A stretch of DNA of 64,000 bases from Choristoneura fumiferana (lineage: Eukaryota > Arthropoda > Insecta > Lepidoptera > Tortricidae), in assembly GCF_025370935.1 (NCBI RefSeq), contig NC_133482.1, positions 13,838,847 through 13,902,846 of the forward strand, in the 5' to 3' direction. The position numbers were made by a program, and so were the translations under genes. Of the stretch, positions 20,601 to 26,815 are shown in pieces (position 1 is the first letter of the stretch; each line of letters opens with the position of its first letter). The notes beneath the pieces were generated by a model that worked only from the letters and a program-made list of their open reading frames with translations, was not told the origin of the DNA and searched no databases.

Positions 20601-22807
20601 GTTGCTATCACTGTTTGAAATTTACAAAAGGCATACAGTGACAAGGTACTAAAGTGTAAAGATATCCCATGAACTCTACATACAATCAACTATGAAGAGA
20701 TTGATGCAGCTAAAGTAACAATAAATATGTATGCACAACCTTAACATTAAGTGAATAAAGTCATGCTGTTGTAACATACATACATGTGTATCTTTGGCCA
20801 TATTGATGTAATATCTGACAGATCTGAATATGGCCAGTAACATCATGATGTAAAGGAAAGTTAATATTGACAGTTGAAAGGAGAAATTGACTAAGCAACA
20901 TTTTTTTAAGATAGTGAGTTGTATGTTCGGAATCAGTTAATTTTTCTCTGTTGTTTGAGCTGTCTCAAAATTTTCACAAAAATGTTGCTTAATCAACTTT
21001 TGCTTTGAACCGTTGATATATAGTTAATCTGTCATCTCCCAGGATAACAGGATCAAAGGAATTTGGGCACAAATTTGTGCCTCTGGGAGAGGACAGGTTA
21101 ATAGATAGTTCATTTTATTGCATTAAAAATTAAAGCTAAAGTTATGGAGCATGATTAAGTCTTTCTAAAAATTGCTCAAACAGTCTATTCCTTTCTTTTT
21201 GTATATTATTAGATTCTTCAACAATATTTATTAACCTATCCAACTTCTCTTCTACCATTTTTTGTCTCTCCCTCATTTCTGATGTCACTTTTCTAAATTC
21301 TGCATGCCTTTTCTAGTCAATCTCTTCTTTACTTCCTCTGTCTGACCACTAGAAGTTTCACCATTTTCTTGTATGTCAGCATCAAACTTATCTGATTTTG
21401 TGGTCAATAAGGTCTTAGCAACATTATCTGTTGTAGCTTCTTGTATTTTCTGTTGTATAGCTGGCTGACATTCCCCGTTGTCACTGTATATTTCTTGAAA
21501 AATCTCAAAATAAGGCCATTTCACAACAGCTTGACTATTCAAATTCTTTTTCTTAAGCAACCTAATGTAAGTTTGTTTCAAATTTCTGAATTTCTTATCA
21601 CAACAATCAGGGCTTTTCCCTACTGCGTTGGATATATCAATCCATACACTTTTTTTCCTAATTTTGGGGTTCCTGAACTTTTCTACATTTTGGAGATACA
21701 CATTCAATAAAATCTGAATGCTGTTGTGTTCCCAGTGATCATCATTATCATCTATCTCAGTGTCTACTTCTTGAGTAATCATACTCTTAAAATATGTAAA
21801 AGTATTTCCATACAATGTGAGTAGTCACTTTCTTCTTGTCTTACTGTCAATTCAAACCTTAAATTCCTACCATGTCAACAATCCAGGATGTTGCATATTA
21901 CAGCCACAAAATTGAACCAATTGATTGTTAAGAAAATTGGGACCTGAACTGTCCGACAGACCGGATCATTGGGCGTTGTTGATGTCGACAGTATCAATGC
22001 TTTTTGTCTCGGTCTTCCTTTTAGGTTAGGTCATTTGCATAGATCAATGGTTCTTGATTCGCCTCGTTCTCGACTAAGAAATTATGTCAATTGATGGTGA
22101 TATAGGCAATTCCACAGGAAAACAATACAAAAGTTTGTGATGACTTTGTATCACGGCGGTAATTCTAGCGATGCATTGCATCAGTCAGCGAACTATCACA
22201 AAATGGCGCAGCGTTGCGTTGACGCTTTGACGGAGAAAAGCGCTTTATAATCCGACCAAATGTGAAAGTCAAGGAAATCAAGAAATTTCAATTTTAGAAT
22301 GTCTATATTTCACTAGTTATAATTTAACCACCCAGTTTTTGATTTAGAACCAAAATTTATAATAATTCAAACGAAGTTTTCCTATTAGAATTTGGTGAGA
22401 CGTAGGTACAGCGACAGCGACCTCCTCAATTTGTCAGTGTTGCATTTAGCTCGCCGCTGACGATTATTTTTATCTGGATCTGGACCTAGCGTGACAGTCA
22501 ATACTCAATAGATAACAAAGGAATACTGAATAATCTATCAGTGCTTTTGTTTATGTTAATGAGCACTAATTGTAGCCAGGCCACAACACAAGGCCGCTGA
22601 GATTTTTTTGTCAGTTTAGTTTAATTTATTTGATCTAAAACTACAATCAATAGGTTGTAAGGATAAAGGCGAAATTTAGAGTATGCAAAATAATTTGAAT
22701 ATCAATATACCTGCATCAGATTCTGGTAGAGGCTTGTAAGAAGCGACGTGCTCGTCCTCTTGCACTTGCCCCCCATCTATAGTGAGATGGTTCTTCCGCT
22801 CCGACAT
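2593..22807 (-). CDS. CD98hc: CD98 heavy chain: heavy subunit of heteromeric amino-acid transporters, complete gene, 12 coding exons
   Basis: Coding exons, 5' to 3' on the minus strand: 22807-22711, 14324-14137, 12522-12347, 9136-8945, 8384-8231, 7613-7444, 6875-6670, 5643-5471, 4999-4892, 4146-4028, 3222-3082 and 2692-2593. They total 1824 nt, i.e. 607 residues plus stop, and every intron phase closes. The protein is a type II membrane glycoprotein: cytosolic head 1-118, one membrane helix about 119-141, Cys146 just outside it (the position that disulfide-bonds SLC7 light chains), then an alpha-amylase-like barrel and beta domain. Family role: it chaperones LAT-type amino-acid exchangers to the plasma membrane. 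The amylase sites look degenerate: DLWANYV where hydrolases have D-x3-NH, while DGVRLDTARL keeps the Asp of region II. N-glycosylation sequons are NRS, NSS, two NLT, NDT and NLS. Intron 1 (8.4 kb) contains a nested gene relic and MITEs. Identification is strong (WLCMLAGAI...APKC). Confidence 0.95.
3082..3222 (-). CDS. CD98hc: CD98hc coding exon 11 (residues 528-574)
   Basis: Encodes WKAGHTGYVAVWNPSGSRLR and LSKLPAVPAKVTVHRVSPAV, beta strands of the C-terminal domain. Phase 2 at both ends, donor GTTAGT. Confidence 0.92.
3480..3630. repeat. Dispersed repeat, second copy inverted at 11850-11965
   Basis: The string GATTCAAGCCTCGTCGGTAC and the flanking AAAATACAAAAAGATAGTCTTG recur reverse-complemented at 11850-11965, in another CD98hc intron. 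Unclassified mobile repeat family; no complete terminal repeats seen. Confidence 0.55.
3765..3906. repeat. Near-perfect hairpin (57-bp arms, 28-bp loop)
   Basis: Left arm 3765-3821 (starts GGATTATTCGCGGTAGTTCC) is the reverse complement of 3850-3906, apart from one extra A in a run. It looks like a recent foldback MITE in CD98hc intron 10. Confidence 0.85.
4028..4146 (-). CDS. CD98hc: CD98hc coding exon 10 (residues 489-527)
   Basis: Encodes TESLSRLVALRSDASIEHGR and WHVQAVPARDDSATALAVAR, the linker to the C-terminal beta domain (the family pattern L-x-x-LR-x-x-x-S-x-x-x-G). Donor GTTATA. Confidence 0.92.
4708..4856. repeat. Two tandem ~72-bp units
   Basis: TTCAGGACAAAAAA...CCTACACC...TCTACTTAG...GAACGTAATCTATCAGTATT occurs twice back to back (about 4708-4784 and 4785-4856) with a few differences, in CD98hc intron 9. 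Confidence 0.8.
4892..4999 (-). CDS. CD98hc: CD98hc coding exon 9 (residues 453-488)
   Basis: Exactly 36 codons: LTTASGGDELAAFALLLPAA then PVLNWDQLVEANDTTE. This matches the end of the barrel, where amylases read GTP-x-YYGDE; here it is PVLNWDQL. Confidence 0.92.
5471..5643 (-). CDS. CD98hc: CD98hc coding exon 8 (residues 395-452)
   Basis: Encodes ETVFTLRETGNLTELFLLD with two Asn-Leu-Thr sequons, then an Ala/Pro-rich insertion and VAAKLKARLPRWPALQ. Acceptor TTTCAG, donor GTACGC, ends phase 0. Confidence 0.92.
5693..5905 (+). mobile_element. Lepidopteran dispersed repeat (CTACTAATATT... type)
   Basis: Contains the recurrent blocks CCGCTGAACCGATTTAGATG, CAGATAGTTTGAGT, AAGGACAAAGGATAG, TATCCCGGGAAATGGCA and CGGACGGAGTCGCGGGTAAC. 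The same blocks recur at 30411, 42891 and 62641. Possibly a Helitron-like non-autonomous element; class uncertain. Confidence 0.65.
6352..6457. mobile_element. Short foldback MITE
   Basis: CTGAATATCGAAAATTAAT at the left and ATTAATTTTCGATATTCAG-like sequence at the right pair, as do ACGGTCAAAATAT and ATATTTTGACCAT. About 106 bp, directly abutting the next MITE. Confidence 0.7.
6458..6588. mobile_element. MITE family A, copy 1
   Basis: Ends GGCCCTATACCACGAA and TTTCGTAGTAGCCCC, with internal inverted blocks CGTCCCTCTGACGCTTATGT and GAGTGAAAGGGACGG. Same family at 11271-11391 and 26692-26815. Confidence 0.75.
6670..6875 (-). CDS. CD98hc: CD98hc coding exon 7 (residues 326-394)
   Basis: Begins LDTARLILVNSS, completing the DGVRLD region II motif, and continues ALSDYQFWRHQHSADAPGL to NSASPGAG. 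The donor is GTCCGT, weaker than the others, but it is the only choice that joins exon 8 in frame. A longer open frame runs past it (to about 6524), so retention could yield an alternative end. Confidence 0.88.
6907..7290. mobile_element. Degraded SINE 3' part interrupted by a ~195-bp insertion
   Basis: CATCATCCCAGCCGATATAC-GTCCCACTGCTG ends near 6937; the expected continuation CTGCTGGACACTCTGGGCAG and CCTCCTCTCAGAATGAAGAG resumes at about 7132. ACTGCTG is present on both sides of the intervening AT-rich insert, as a 7-bp target duplication would be. The intact version of this SINE is at 57101-57384. Confidence 0.6.
7444..7613 (-). CDS. CD98hc: CD98hc coding exon 6 (residues 270-325)
   Basis: Encodes WSYSEARKQFYLHQVQQGT, ADLNFGNPAVVKQFDNVLK and IWMKAGADGVR, the amylase-like strand and helix before region II. 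170 nt, donor GTACGT, ends phase 2 inside Arg. Confidence 0.94.
8231..8384 (-). CDS. CD98hc: CD98hc coding exon 5 (residues 218-269)
   Basis: Encodes VILDLWANYVDITHEWF, the counterpart of amylase region I, in which the usual His after Asn is Tyr; then NRS (a sequon) and YFIWENPKGYD. Donor GTAAGT, phase 0. Confidence 0.93.
8945..9136 (-). CDS. CD98hc: CD98hc coding exon 4 (residues 155-217)
   Basis: Encodes FEKGPLVEMMGMSDDDAG and the first barrel elements through MVAPIKDRGL. The phase 2 to phase 2 exon of 192 nt has a GTGAGT donor. Confidence 0.92.
10127..10448 (+). mobile_element. 3' end of an RTE-type non-LTR retrotransposon with (GAT)n tail
   Basis: Reading + in one frame gives SRWMQTTVNRSDWRSMGEAY and VQQWTSYS with stop TGA at 10417-10419. 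This is the C-terminal end of the reverse-transcriptase ORF common in Lepidoptera, followed by a GAT microsatellite. Upstream frames are broken, so it is a 5'-truncated, dead copy in CD98hc intron 3. Confidence 0.75.
11271..11391. mobile_element. MITE family A, copy 2
   Basis: GGCTACTACAAAATTCGAAG ... CTTCGAATTAGGCCC, with the core CGGTCCCTCTGACAC and GAGAGGGACGGTACGA shared with the copies at 6458 and 26692. Confidence 0.72.
12068..12202. mobile_element. MITE with GTACAGTCAGCATCAAAAGT ends
   Basis: Left end GTACAGCCAGCATCAAAAGT and right end (reverse complement) GTACAGTCAGCATCAAAAGT form about 26-bp terminal inverted repeats around 135 bp. Termini resemble those at 63724-63863. Confidence 0.75.
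12347..12522 (-). CDS. CD98hc: CD98hc coding exon 3 (residues 96-154), membrane helix and light-chain Cys
   Basis: Starts FSGLTKEELLRYADDPFWVR, the hallmark juxtamembrane motif of animal CD98hc, followed by a Trp-rich helix (FILFWALWLCMLAGAILIIV) and APKC. Cys146 is the expected partner of the light-chain cysteine. Ends within the Trp154 codon before GTACGT. Confidence 0.96.
12523..14136 (-). other. CD98hc: CD98hc intron 2
   Basis: 1.6 kb. Besides the SINE, it contains a fragment ending TACGGAACCCTATTTCGGGC-TGTCCGACACGC (13400-13455), part of the CTACTAATATT-type repeat (about 13805-13930) and a (GAT)n scrap at 14008-14030. No gene. Confidence 0.6.
12908..13175 (+). mobile_element. tRNA-derived SINE
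   Basis: Pol III A box TGGCCTAGTGG near 12916 and B box GGTTCGATTCC at 12961, then the body (GGGACTAGGTCAATTGGTGT near 13127) and an ATTTATTTATTT tail. A common lepidopteran SINE in CD98hc intron 2. Confidence 0.82.
14137..14324 (-). CDS. CD98hc: CD98hc coding exon 2 (residues 33-95)
   Basis: Acceptor TTTGCAG, donor GTGAGT. Encodes a very charged Lys/Glu-rich cytosolic segment (KEKVDEAEEKLLEKEDEAKI) probably helical, then DAKYVVGDHRNGDAKIELDA. 188 nt takes phase 1 to phase 0. Confidence 0.93.
15952..16080. mobile_element. Palindromic MITE with ~38-bp terminal inverted repeats
   Basis: Left GGGGCCCTAGTGAAAAAGGG and right (reverse complement) TGGGACCCTAGTGAAAAAGG continue paired through TCTGCAGAA. 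About 129 bp. Confidence 0.78.
18796..18889. mobile_element. Short foldback element
   Basis: GGGCGGTAAATATGGAATTA ... pairs with ...TAATTCTAGTATCTACCGCCC-type right arm. 94 bp with a 14-base loop. Confidence 0.7.
19561..19829. mobile_element. TIR element carrying an inverted fragment of the nearby Myb/SANT-like gene
   Basis: Ends GGTCCCTATTAACAGAGTCA (19561) and, reverse-complemented, GATCCCTATTAACAGTTGGA (19829) give about 33-bp inverted repeats, both leading into ATCTGCAATT. Inside, 19609-19736 on the + strand matches the minus-strand relic at about 21806-21680 over its start region (TGATTACTCAAGAAGTAGAC, then GATCACTGGGAACACAACAG), about 95% by eye. No clear target duplication seen. Confidence 0.7.
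21142..21815 (-). pseudogene. Myb/SANT-like (trihelix/MADF type) DNA-binding gene relic with frameshift
   Basis: An open frame of 176 codons starts at 21815 (or Met at 21782) and stops at 21285. It contains ILLNVYLQNVEKFRNPKIRK, WIDISNAVGKSPDCCDKKFR and WPYFEIFQEIYSD, the layout of Myb_DNA-bind_4-like domains in transposon-linked and domesticated genes. After LTRKG near 21303 the frame is wrong. One frame over, reading continues as a coiled coil (EFRKVTSEMRERQKMVEEKL, then NRLFEQFLERL) to TAA at 21144-21142, the normal kind of C-terminus for this family. So a 1-base loss or 2-base gain has shortened it. It is intronless, lies inside CD98hc intron 1 on the same strand, and may be the accessory protein of a Harbinger-like element. 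No transposase found nearby. Confidence 0.68.
22711..22807 (-). CDS. CD98hc: CD98hc coding exon 1 (residues 1-32)
   Basis: Start ATG at 22807-22805 encodes MSERKNHLTIDGG..., a soluble acidic N-terminus, ending ...PESDA plus one base before a GTATAT donor. This is the first Met of the frame that joins exon 2 in phase; no other start upstream is needed. Confidence 0.93.
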
Positions 22808-23633
22808 GATGGATTCGGTACTTGTAGAACCGGTTTTGCAATCCCAAGAAAGAAAGCTTTCACTTTCTCCTCAATAAGCACAAGTACTCGAAACAATTAA
22901 TTTTCTTTTTGCCATATACTTATCGACCATCTGCTCCACGAAGGAACGAATGGAATGGAATGAAATGAATGATTGATTGACGTGACGTGACTGACTGAGT
23001 GAAGCTGAGTGAAGGGATCGATCGAACAAAATCTAAGTGAGTGAATGAAGTTTGATTGAATAATGGAAGAAAGAAAGAAAATAATTTATTTATTTATAGT
23101 TTTAAGTGCTTGTTCTTCAAATATTATTATTTGAAATGCCTCCATATCGATTCCATTACGCCAGCTCCGATTACGATTTGAAAATGATTTTAGTTTCGCC
23201 ACAACTTTGTTACATATAAATATTAGTATTGAAATCATAGTATATGTATATGTAGTCTGATTTAATTATTAAATAAAAACCGTTTTTGCATTTTTTGCTG
23301 AATATTTCCATAGTTTAATTGGAACGCATCTTAAAGTCAGCTGACTTATGTCACAGCTGTAAAAATTGCTCAAAAATTGACATGTCAATGTCAGTCTGCA
23401 GTCAAGACAGACAGTGACAGACAGCAATGTCTGCTATATTTTGTTGATAGGATTGAATTCCATATACCATTCGCTTTCTTTTGTATTAATGGTATTAATT
23501 TTGTCTTAACCGCGTTTACCAGCTCTGTCCCCTGTCATGTATATACTCAAGTGATAAAAAAATCTTACAGAACGTTTTTTACTGATTAAATGCAATTGTA
23601 TTTTTGAGATTTTAGTGCAATCAAGTGAAAAAT
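22808..23633. promoter_or_regulatory. Divergent promoter region between CD98hc and ACTMAP
   Basis: About 0.83 kb separates the two start codons, which point away from each other. It contains TGACGTGACGTGAC (22978-22991, overlapping CRE half-sites), a GAATG/TGATT-rich simple stretch (22945-23060) and TCAGCTGACTTATGTCACAG at about 23338. Transcription starts are not identifiable; the element calls are motif sightings only. Confidence 0.45.
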
Positions 23634-24127
23634 ATGTGTTCTGTTCCTCCACCGCCTCCACCTCCTCCACGAACCTTGGAACTCAAGCAAATCAACTCTC
23701 CGGAGCTTCCATCACACGCTGAAATCAATCCGACCCCAAAATTTCCAGAAATATGCGAATGGGCCTCAGGAAACCTTGAATTGTGGGAGGCTTGTGCTAA
23801 AAATAGTATTTGCCCTCAAAATGCACCTTTTAGTTACAAATACACTCCTTTCGAGTCAATATTGCAAGTCGGGCCTACTTGCGGCCTAGCTGCTCTCTCT
23901 ATGTTGGTGAAAAACAAAGTTACTGCTAGTGCAATGTTGAATATAACTAGGACAGAAGGCTACAGCAATAAGGGGGAAATGTTGAGTTGTAAAGACATGG
24001 TTAAACTAGCTGAGAAAGTGTTCCGATTAGCTGAATTGGAGAACGTCAATTGTACATTAGTGAATGGAGAGCTTTTTAGTAATGATGTTATAGAGAAACT
24101 TCTAGAAGGTGCAGTTTTACTAGTTCC
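23634..24127 (+). CDS. ACTMAP: ACTMAP coding exon 1
   Basis: Encodes residues 1-164 plus two bases of Pro165: polyproline head, SYKYTPFESILQVGPTCGLA with the nucleophile Cys83, and EKLLEGAVLLVP. The donor is GTATCC. The open frame runs only 4 codons into the intron before a stop, so intron retention would remove the catalytic His. Confidence 0.92.
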
Positions 24128-25122
24128 GTATCCTTTTTAAAATGATTTTATTTTAGTTCCCTATTGACAGTACCATTATTGTGTCCATTGTTTTTTGCCT
24201 CATATTTTAGAGGCTTAAGAATACCAAATGTGATTATTATTTATTTTCATTATGGAATTGCAAGTAATGGGATGTAGAATTATTTTCAGACACAGGCAGT
24301 ATGGGTTTATGAGTTTTATGAAGCCTCTGACTAATGAAATAAAATGTGTAAACTTGATTTGCTTCTCTGCAAAGTAATGCAGTCAAGGCTATGCAAATTT
24401 GCTGTGCCTGTGTTGATTTTGTAGTTGTGCAGTTAATGTTCTCACCCTCCGCTTAAAAAATAAAAATTAACTATTGGAACATCAAATAAACCCACAACCA
24501 AAACTGCCACTACTTTCAGAGTGGTGGTGATTTTTGGTCAAGGGTTAAGTAATTTAGTTGCATTTTGTTGCTTAGCTAACCATTCGGTAGATTATTCAGT
24601 AAATTTAGATTATAGCTATTTTTTTACTTACGCGGTATTGTTGTATAAGTAACAATTTGCATTGTTTATTTTTATTTTCCAATGAAGAGAGCACCAAATC
24701 AACTTTATCTACTGATTTTGAACATAGACCTCCACAAATTAACACCTGTATCTATTAAGACTAAAATTTCAGATTAAATTTATCTTAATTCTCAATTCAG
24801 ATATGATGCAGATGCCAATCATTCACCATGCCTTCGGCAAGGGCACAAGGCCCACTGGTGTCTTGTTTCTGGAGTGATCATCATCAATGCCCCTGGGGAT
24901 TCCTTAGATTCAGACTCCAATAATGTGTATGTGCTATGCAAACATGGGAAATCCAGGTACTTAGCTACATGGAAACTGCAGGAGCTAAACAACAGTAACA
25001 GAAACCTTTGGGAGTTCTCTCCGCCAAGAGGCACAGACAGCCATTTATACATGTTACCTGAAGGGGGGATAGGAGGGGAGAATGGCCTCAGAAACCAGTT
25101 TGTGATATTTAATGGACTATAG
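23634..25122 (+). CDS. ACTMAP: Actin maturation protease (ACTMAP / C19orf54 family), complete, 2 exons
   Basis: Exon 1 is 23634-24127 and exon 2 is 24801-25122 (816 nt, 271 residues plus stop TAG); the intron has phase 2. The start is ATG at 23634; the GTG 9 bases upstream in the same frame is not used. An octaproline (residues 5-12), as in mammalian homologues, may bind profilin. The papain-like catalytic core shows QVGPTCGLAAL with Cys83 and, after the splice, YDADANHSPCLRQGHKAHW with the likely catalytic His183. Family role: cytosolic cysteine protease that removes the acetylated N-terminal residue during actin maturation. At 271 aa it is shorter than the human protein. It is divergent from CD98hc and convergent with PACS. 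AATAAA at 25243-25248 and 25248-25253 gives a 3' UTR of about 140 bp. Confidence 0.93.
24128..24800 (+). other. ACTMAP: ACTMAP intron
   Basis: 673 bp, AT-rich, with no recognised element. Confidence 0.7.
24801..25122 (+). CDS. ACTMAP: ACTMAP coding exon 2
   Basis: Acceptor ATTCAG. Encodes YDADANHSPC, GHKAHWCLVSGVI, VYVLCKHGKSRYLATWKLQE and ends NQFVIFNGL. The HxW...SG motif and terminal strands match the family. Confidence 0.92.
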
Positions 25123-25242
25123 ATAGATAGCACCAAATATTGTTGATTAGTATAAGTATAAATTATTTTACAAGATGTTGTCTAGTTCATAAAAAGTTAT
25201 ATTTATTTATGGCAATTTTATATGTTAATTGATTGTTGATGA

Positions 25243-25253
25243 AATAAAATAAA
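25243..25253 (+). terminator. ACTMAP polyadenylation signals
   Basis: Two overlapping AATAAA hexamers (25243-25248, 25248-25253). A minus-strand AATAAA (TTTATT at 25276-25281) lies just beyond and could serve the convergent PACS transcript. Confidence 0.6.
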
Positions 25254-26510
25254 AATCATGTTTTAATGCAAAATTTTTATTTGTACAATAAATACAAACC
25301 ATACTCGCAAATTATGATAAAATAATATATCTCATCACTTCACTTAAAAATATTTAATGAAATCATAAACATGTAAGTCAAATAGAGAAATAAAATCGGG
25401 CCCGGAGGTTTCCATTAAAATTATTGCACTGACAATCAGTTTAGTTTCTTTTTTTTTTCAGAAAAAATAAACACCTTTTGTGATCAACAAACGTAAAATA
25501 AGTTTTGTACTAATTAATTCAACTTAAAAGAACTTGACATACTCTTAACAAAATTCATAAGTTCAATTGGCCACTTCACATGCACAGAACATTTGTGAGG
25601 ATCTATAAAATGACAATGAATAGTTAAACAGATACAATTATATTATTTCAATCAAATTTCATGACAATTTGCAATAATATAATGCCAATACGTTGGTAGC
25701 TATGAGATCAAATTATAATAATTACAATTAATTTATTAATCGTAAATTATAAGTAAGTTTTACTTTCTATTACATGCATATACGATTATGGAACACTATA
25801 ACATATGTGGCTGGATACTCGGTAATAAAATAGTATTTTAATCAACTTCAAAAAAAGGAGGAGGTTATGTGAAACTGCTGCCGAGTTAGATATTACAATA
25901 AGATGGAGTAAAATACTGTCCTATTGAGTGCATCAGCCACGTCACATCATCATCGGCTAGGCCTATAGATATGATCAAACTAAATATACTTGAGCTTCTT
26001 TTTGTTTTAACTGCCTCATTTAAATGGCACCATTTTGTTAGTGAAATTAGTCATTGACAGGTTAAGCAGTTAAAGTAATTAATTTTAATAGAACAAAAGT
26101 ATCTAGCCTAATGTTAATATTACTGATACGTATGGTGTAAATTGGGTGGTATTATATAAAAGTTGTAAGCAATACTAGAGTAAAACGTAGTGGTTATATT
26201 CTCTTTGTAATAGAGTAGAAATCAAATGAGGCGCTACTTTCTATGCAACTGTCACATTTTCGTCTTTATGACTCAAATAATACTGGCACTGCATCAATGA
26301 GTATTTTACTCATTTTGCAATCATGTATGTTCGAACGATTTAGTACAGCCAGCAGGTATGCTGAAAGAACAGCAGATGTATTTAAAGGCTTAAGACTGTG
26401 CCAGCATTTAGTAGGTGCAACATCATTTCTATAGCATTTAACACAAAAAGAAGCCTCACAAGTAGAGTTAACATACTGAGAAAATCCGCTAGATGTCACC
26501 TATGAGAATA

Positions 26511-26678
26511 GCCGAATCTCCACTGGGCGAGCAGAATCCCCACTAGGCGAGCTGTATAGCCACGGGGCGAGCCGTCTCGTGAAGTACGCGCACGAGGCAT
26601 GATTTTGTTGGACAGAGGGTTCAAAATCGCACCGAAAATGGCTGGTTTGCAAGGCAGCTCGCTTAGTGGAGACCCGGC
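26511..26678. mobile_element. MITE with GCCGNNTCTCCACTNNGCGAGC ends
   Basis: Left GCCGAATCTCCACTGGGCGA and right (reverse complement) GCCGGGTCTCCACTAAGCGA are inverted repeats. The left end also repeats CCACT/CCACG-GGGCGAGC three times (26518-26572). Confidence 0.72.
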
Positions 26679-26691
26679 TAATTAAAGACCA

Positions 26692-26815
26692 GGCCCTATA
26701 CTACGAAGTGTAAAATTCCGACTTCGTTTCTTGCGGTCCCGCTGACTCTTATATTATTTAAAACGAGAGTGAGAGGGACGGTACGATGCGAACTTCGAAT
26801 TTCGTAGTAGCCCCC
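26692..26815. mobile_element. MITE family A, copy 3
   Basis: GGCCCTATACTACGAAGTGT ... GAATTTCGTAGTAGCCCCC with the core CGGTCCCGCTGACTC/GAGAGGGACGGTACGA; matches the copies at 6458 and 11271. Confidence 0.78.

Larger units (their letters stand above)
14325..22710 (-). other. CD98hc: CD98hc intron 1 (8.4 kb)
   Basis: Large first intron. Recognised contents: palindromic MITE 15952-16080, dispersed repeat around 16960-17145 (CGGTTCATTCTTTTGAGAGC block), foldback 18796-18889, GC-rich exon-like island 18955-19055, TIR element 19561-19829 with a gene fragment, and the Myb/SANT-like relic 21142-21815. 17150-18500 and 19850-21000 are AT-rich with nothing recognised. Confidence 0.65.

Noticed and set aside
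23625..23633. GTG start for ACTMAP giving three extra residues
   Set aside because: Animal cytosolic genes start at ATG; the ATG at 23634 gives the expected Met-Cys-Ser-Val-polyproline N-terminus.
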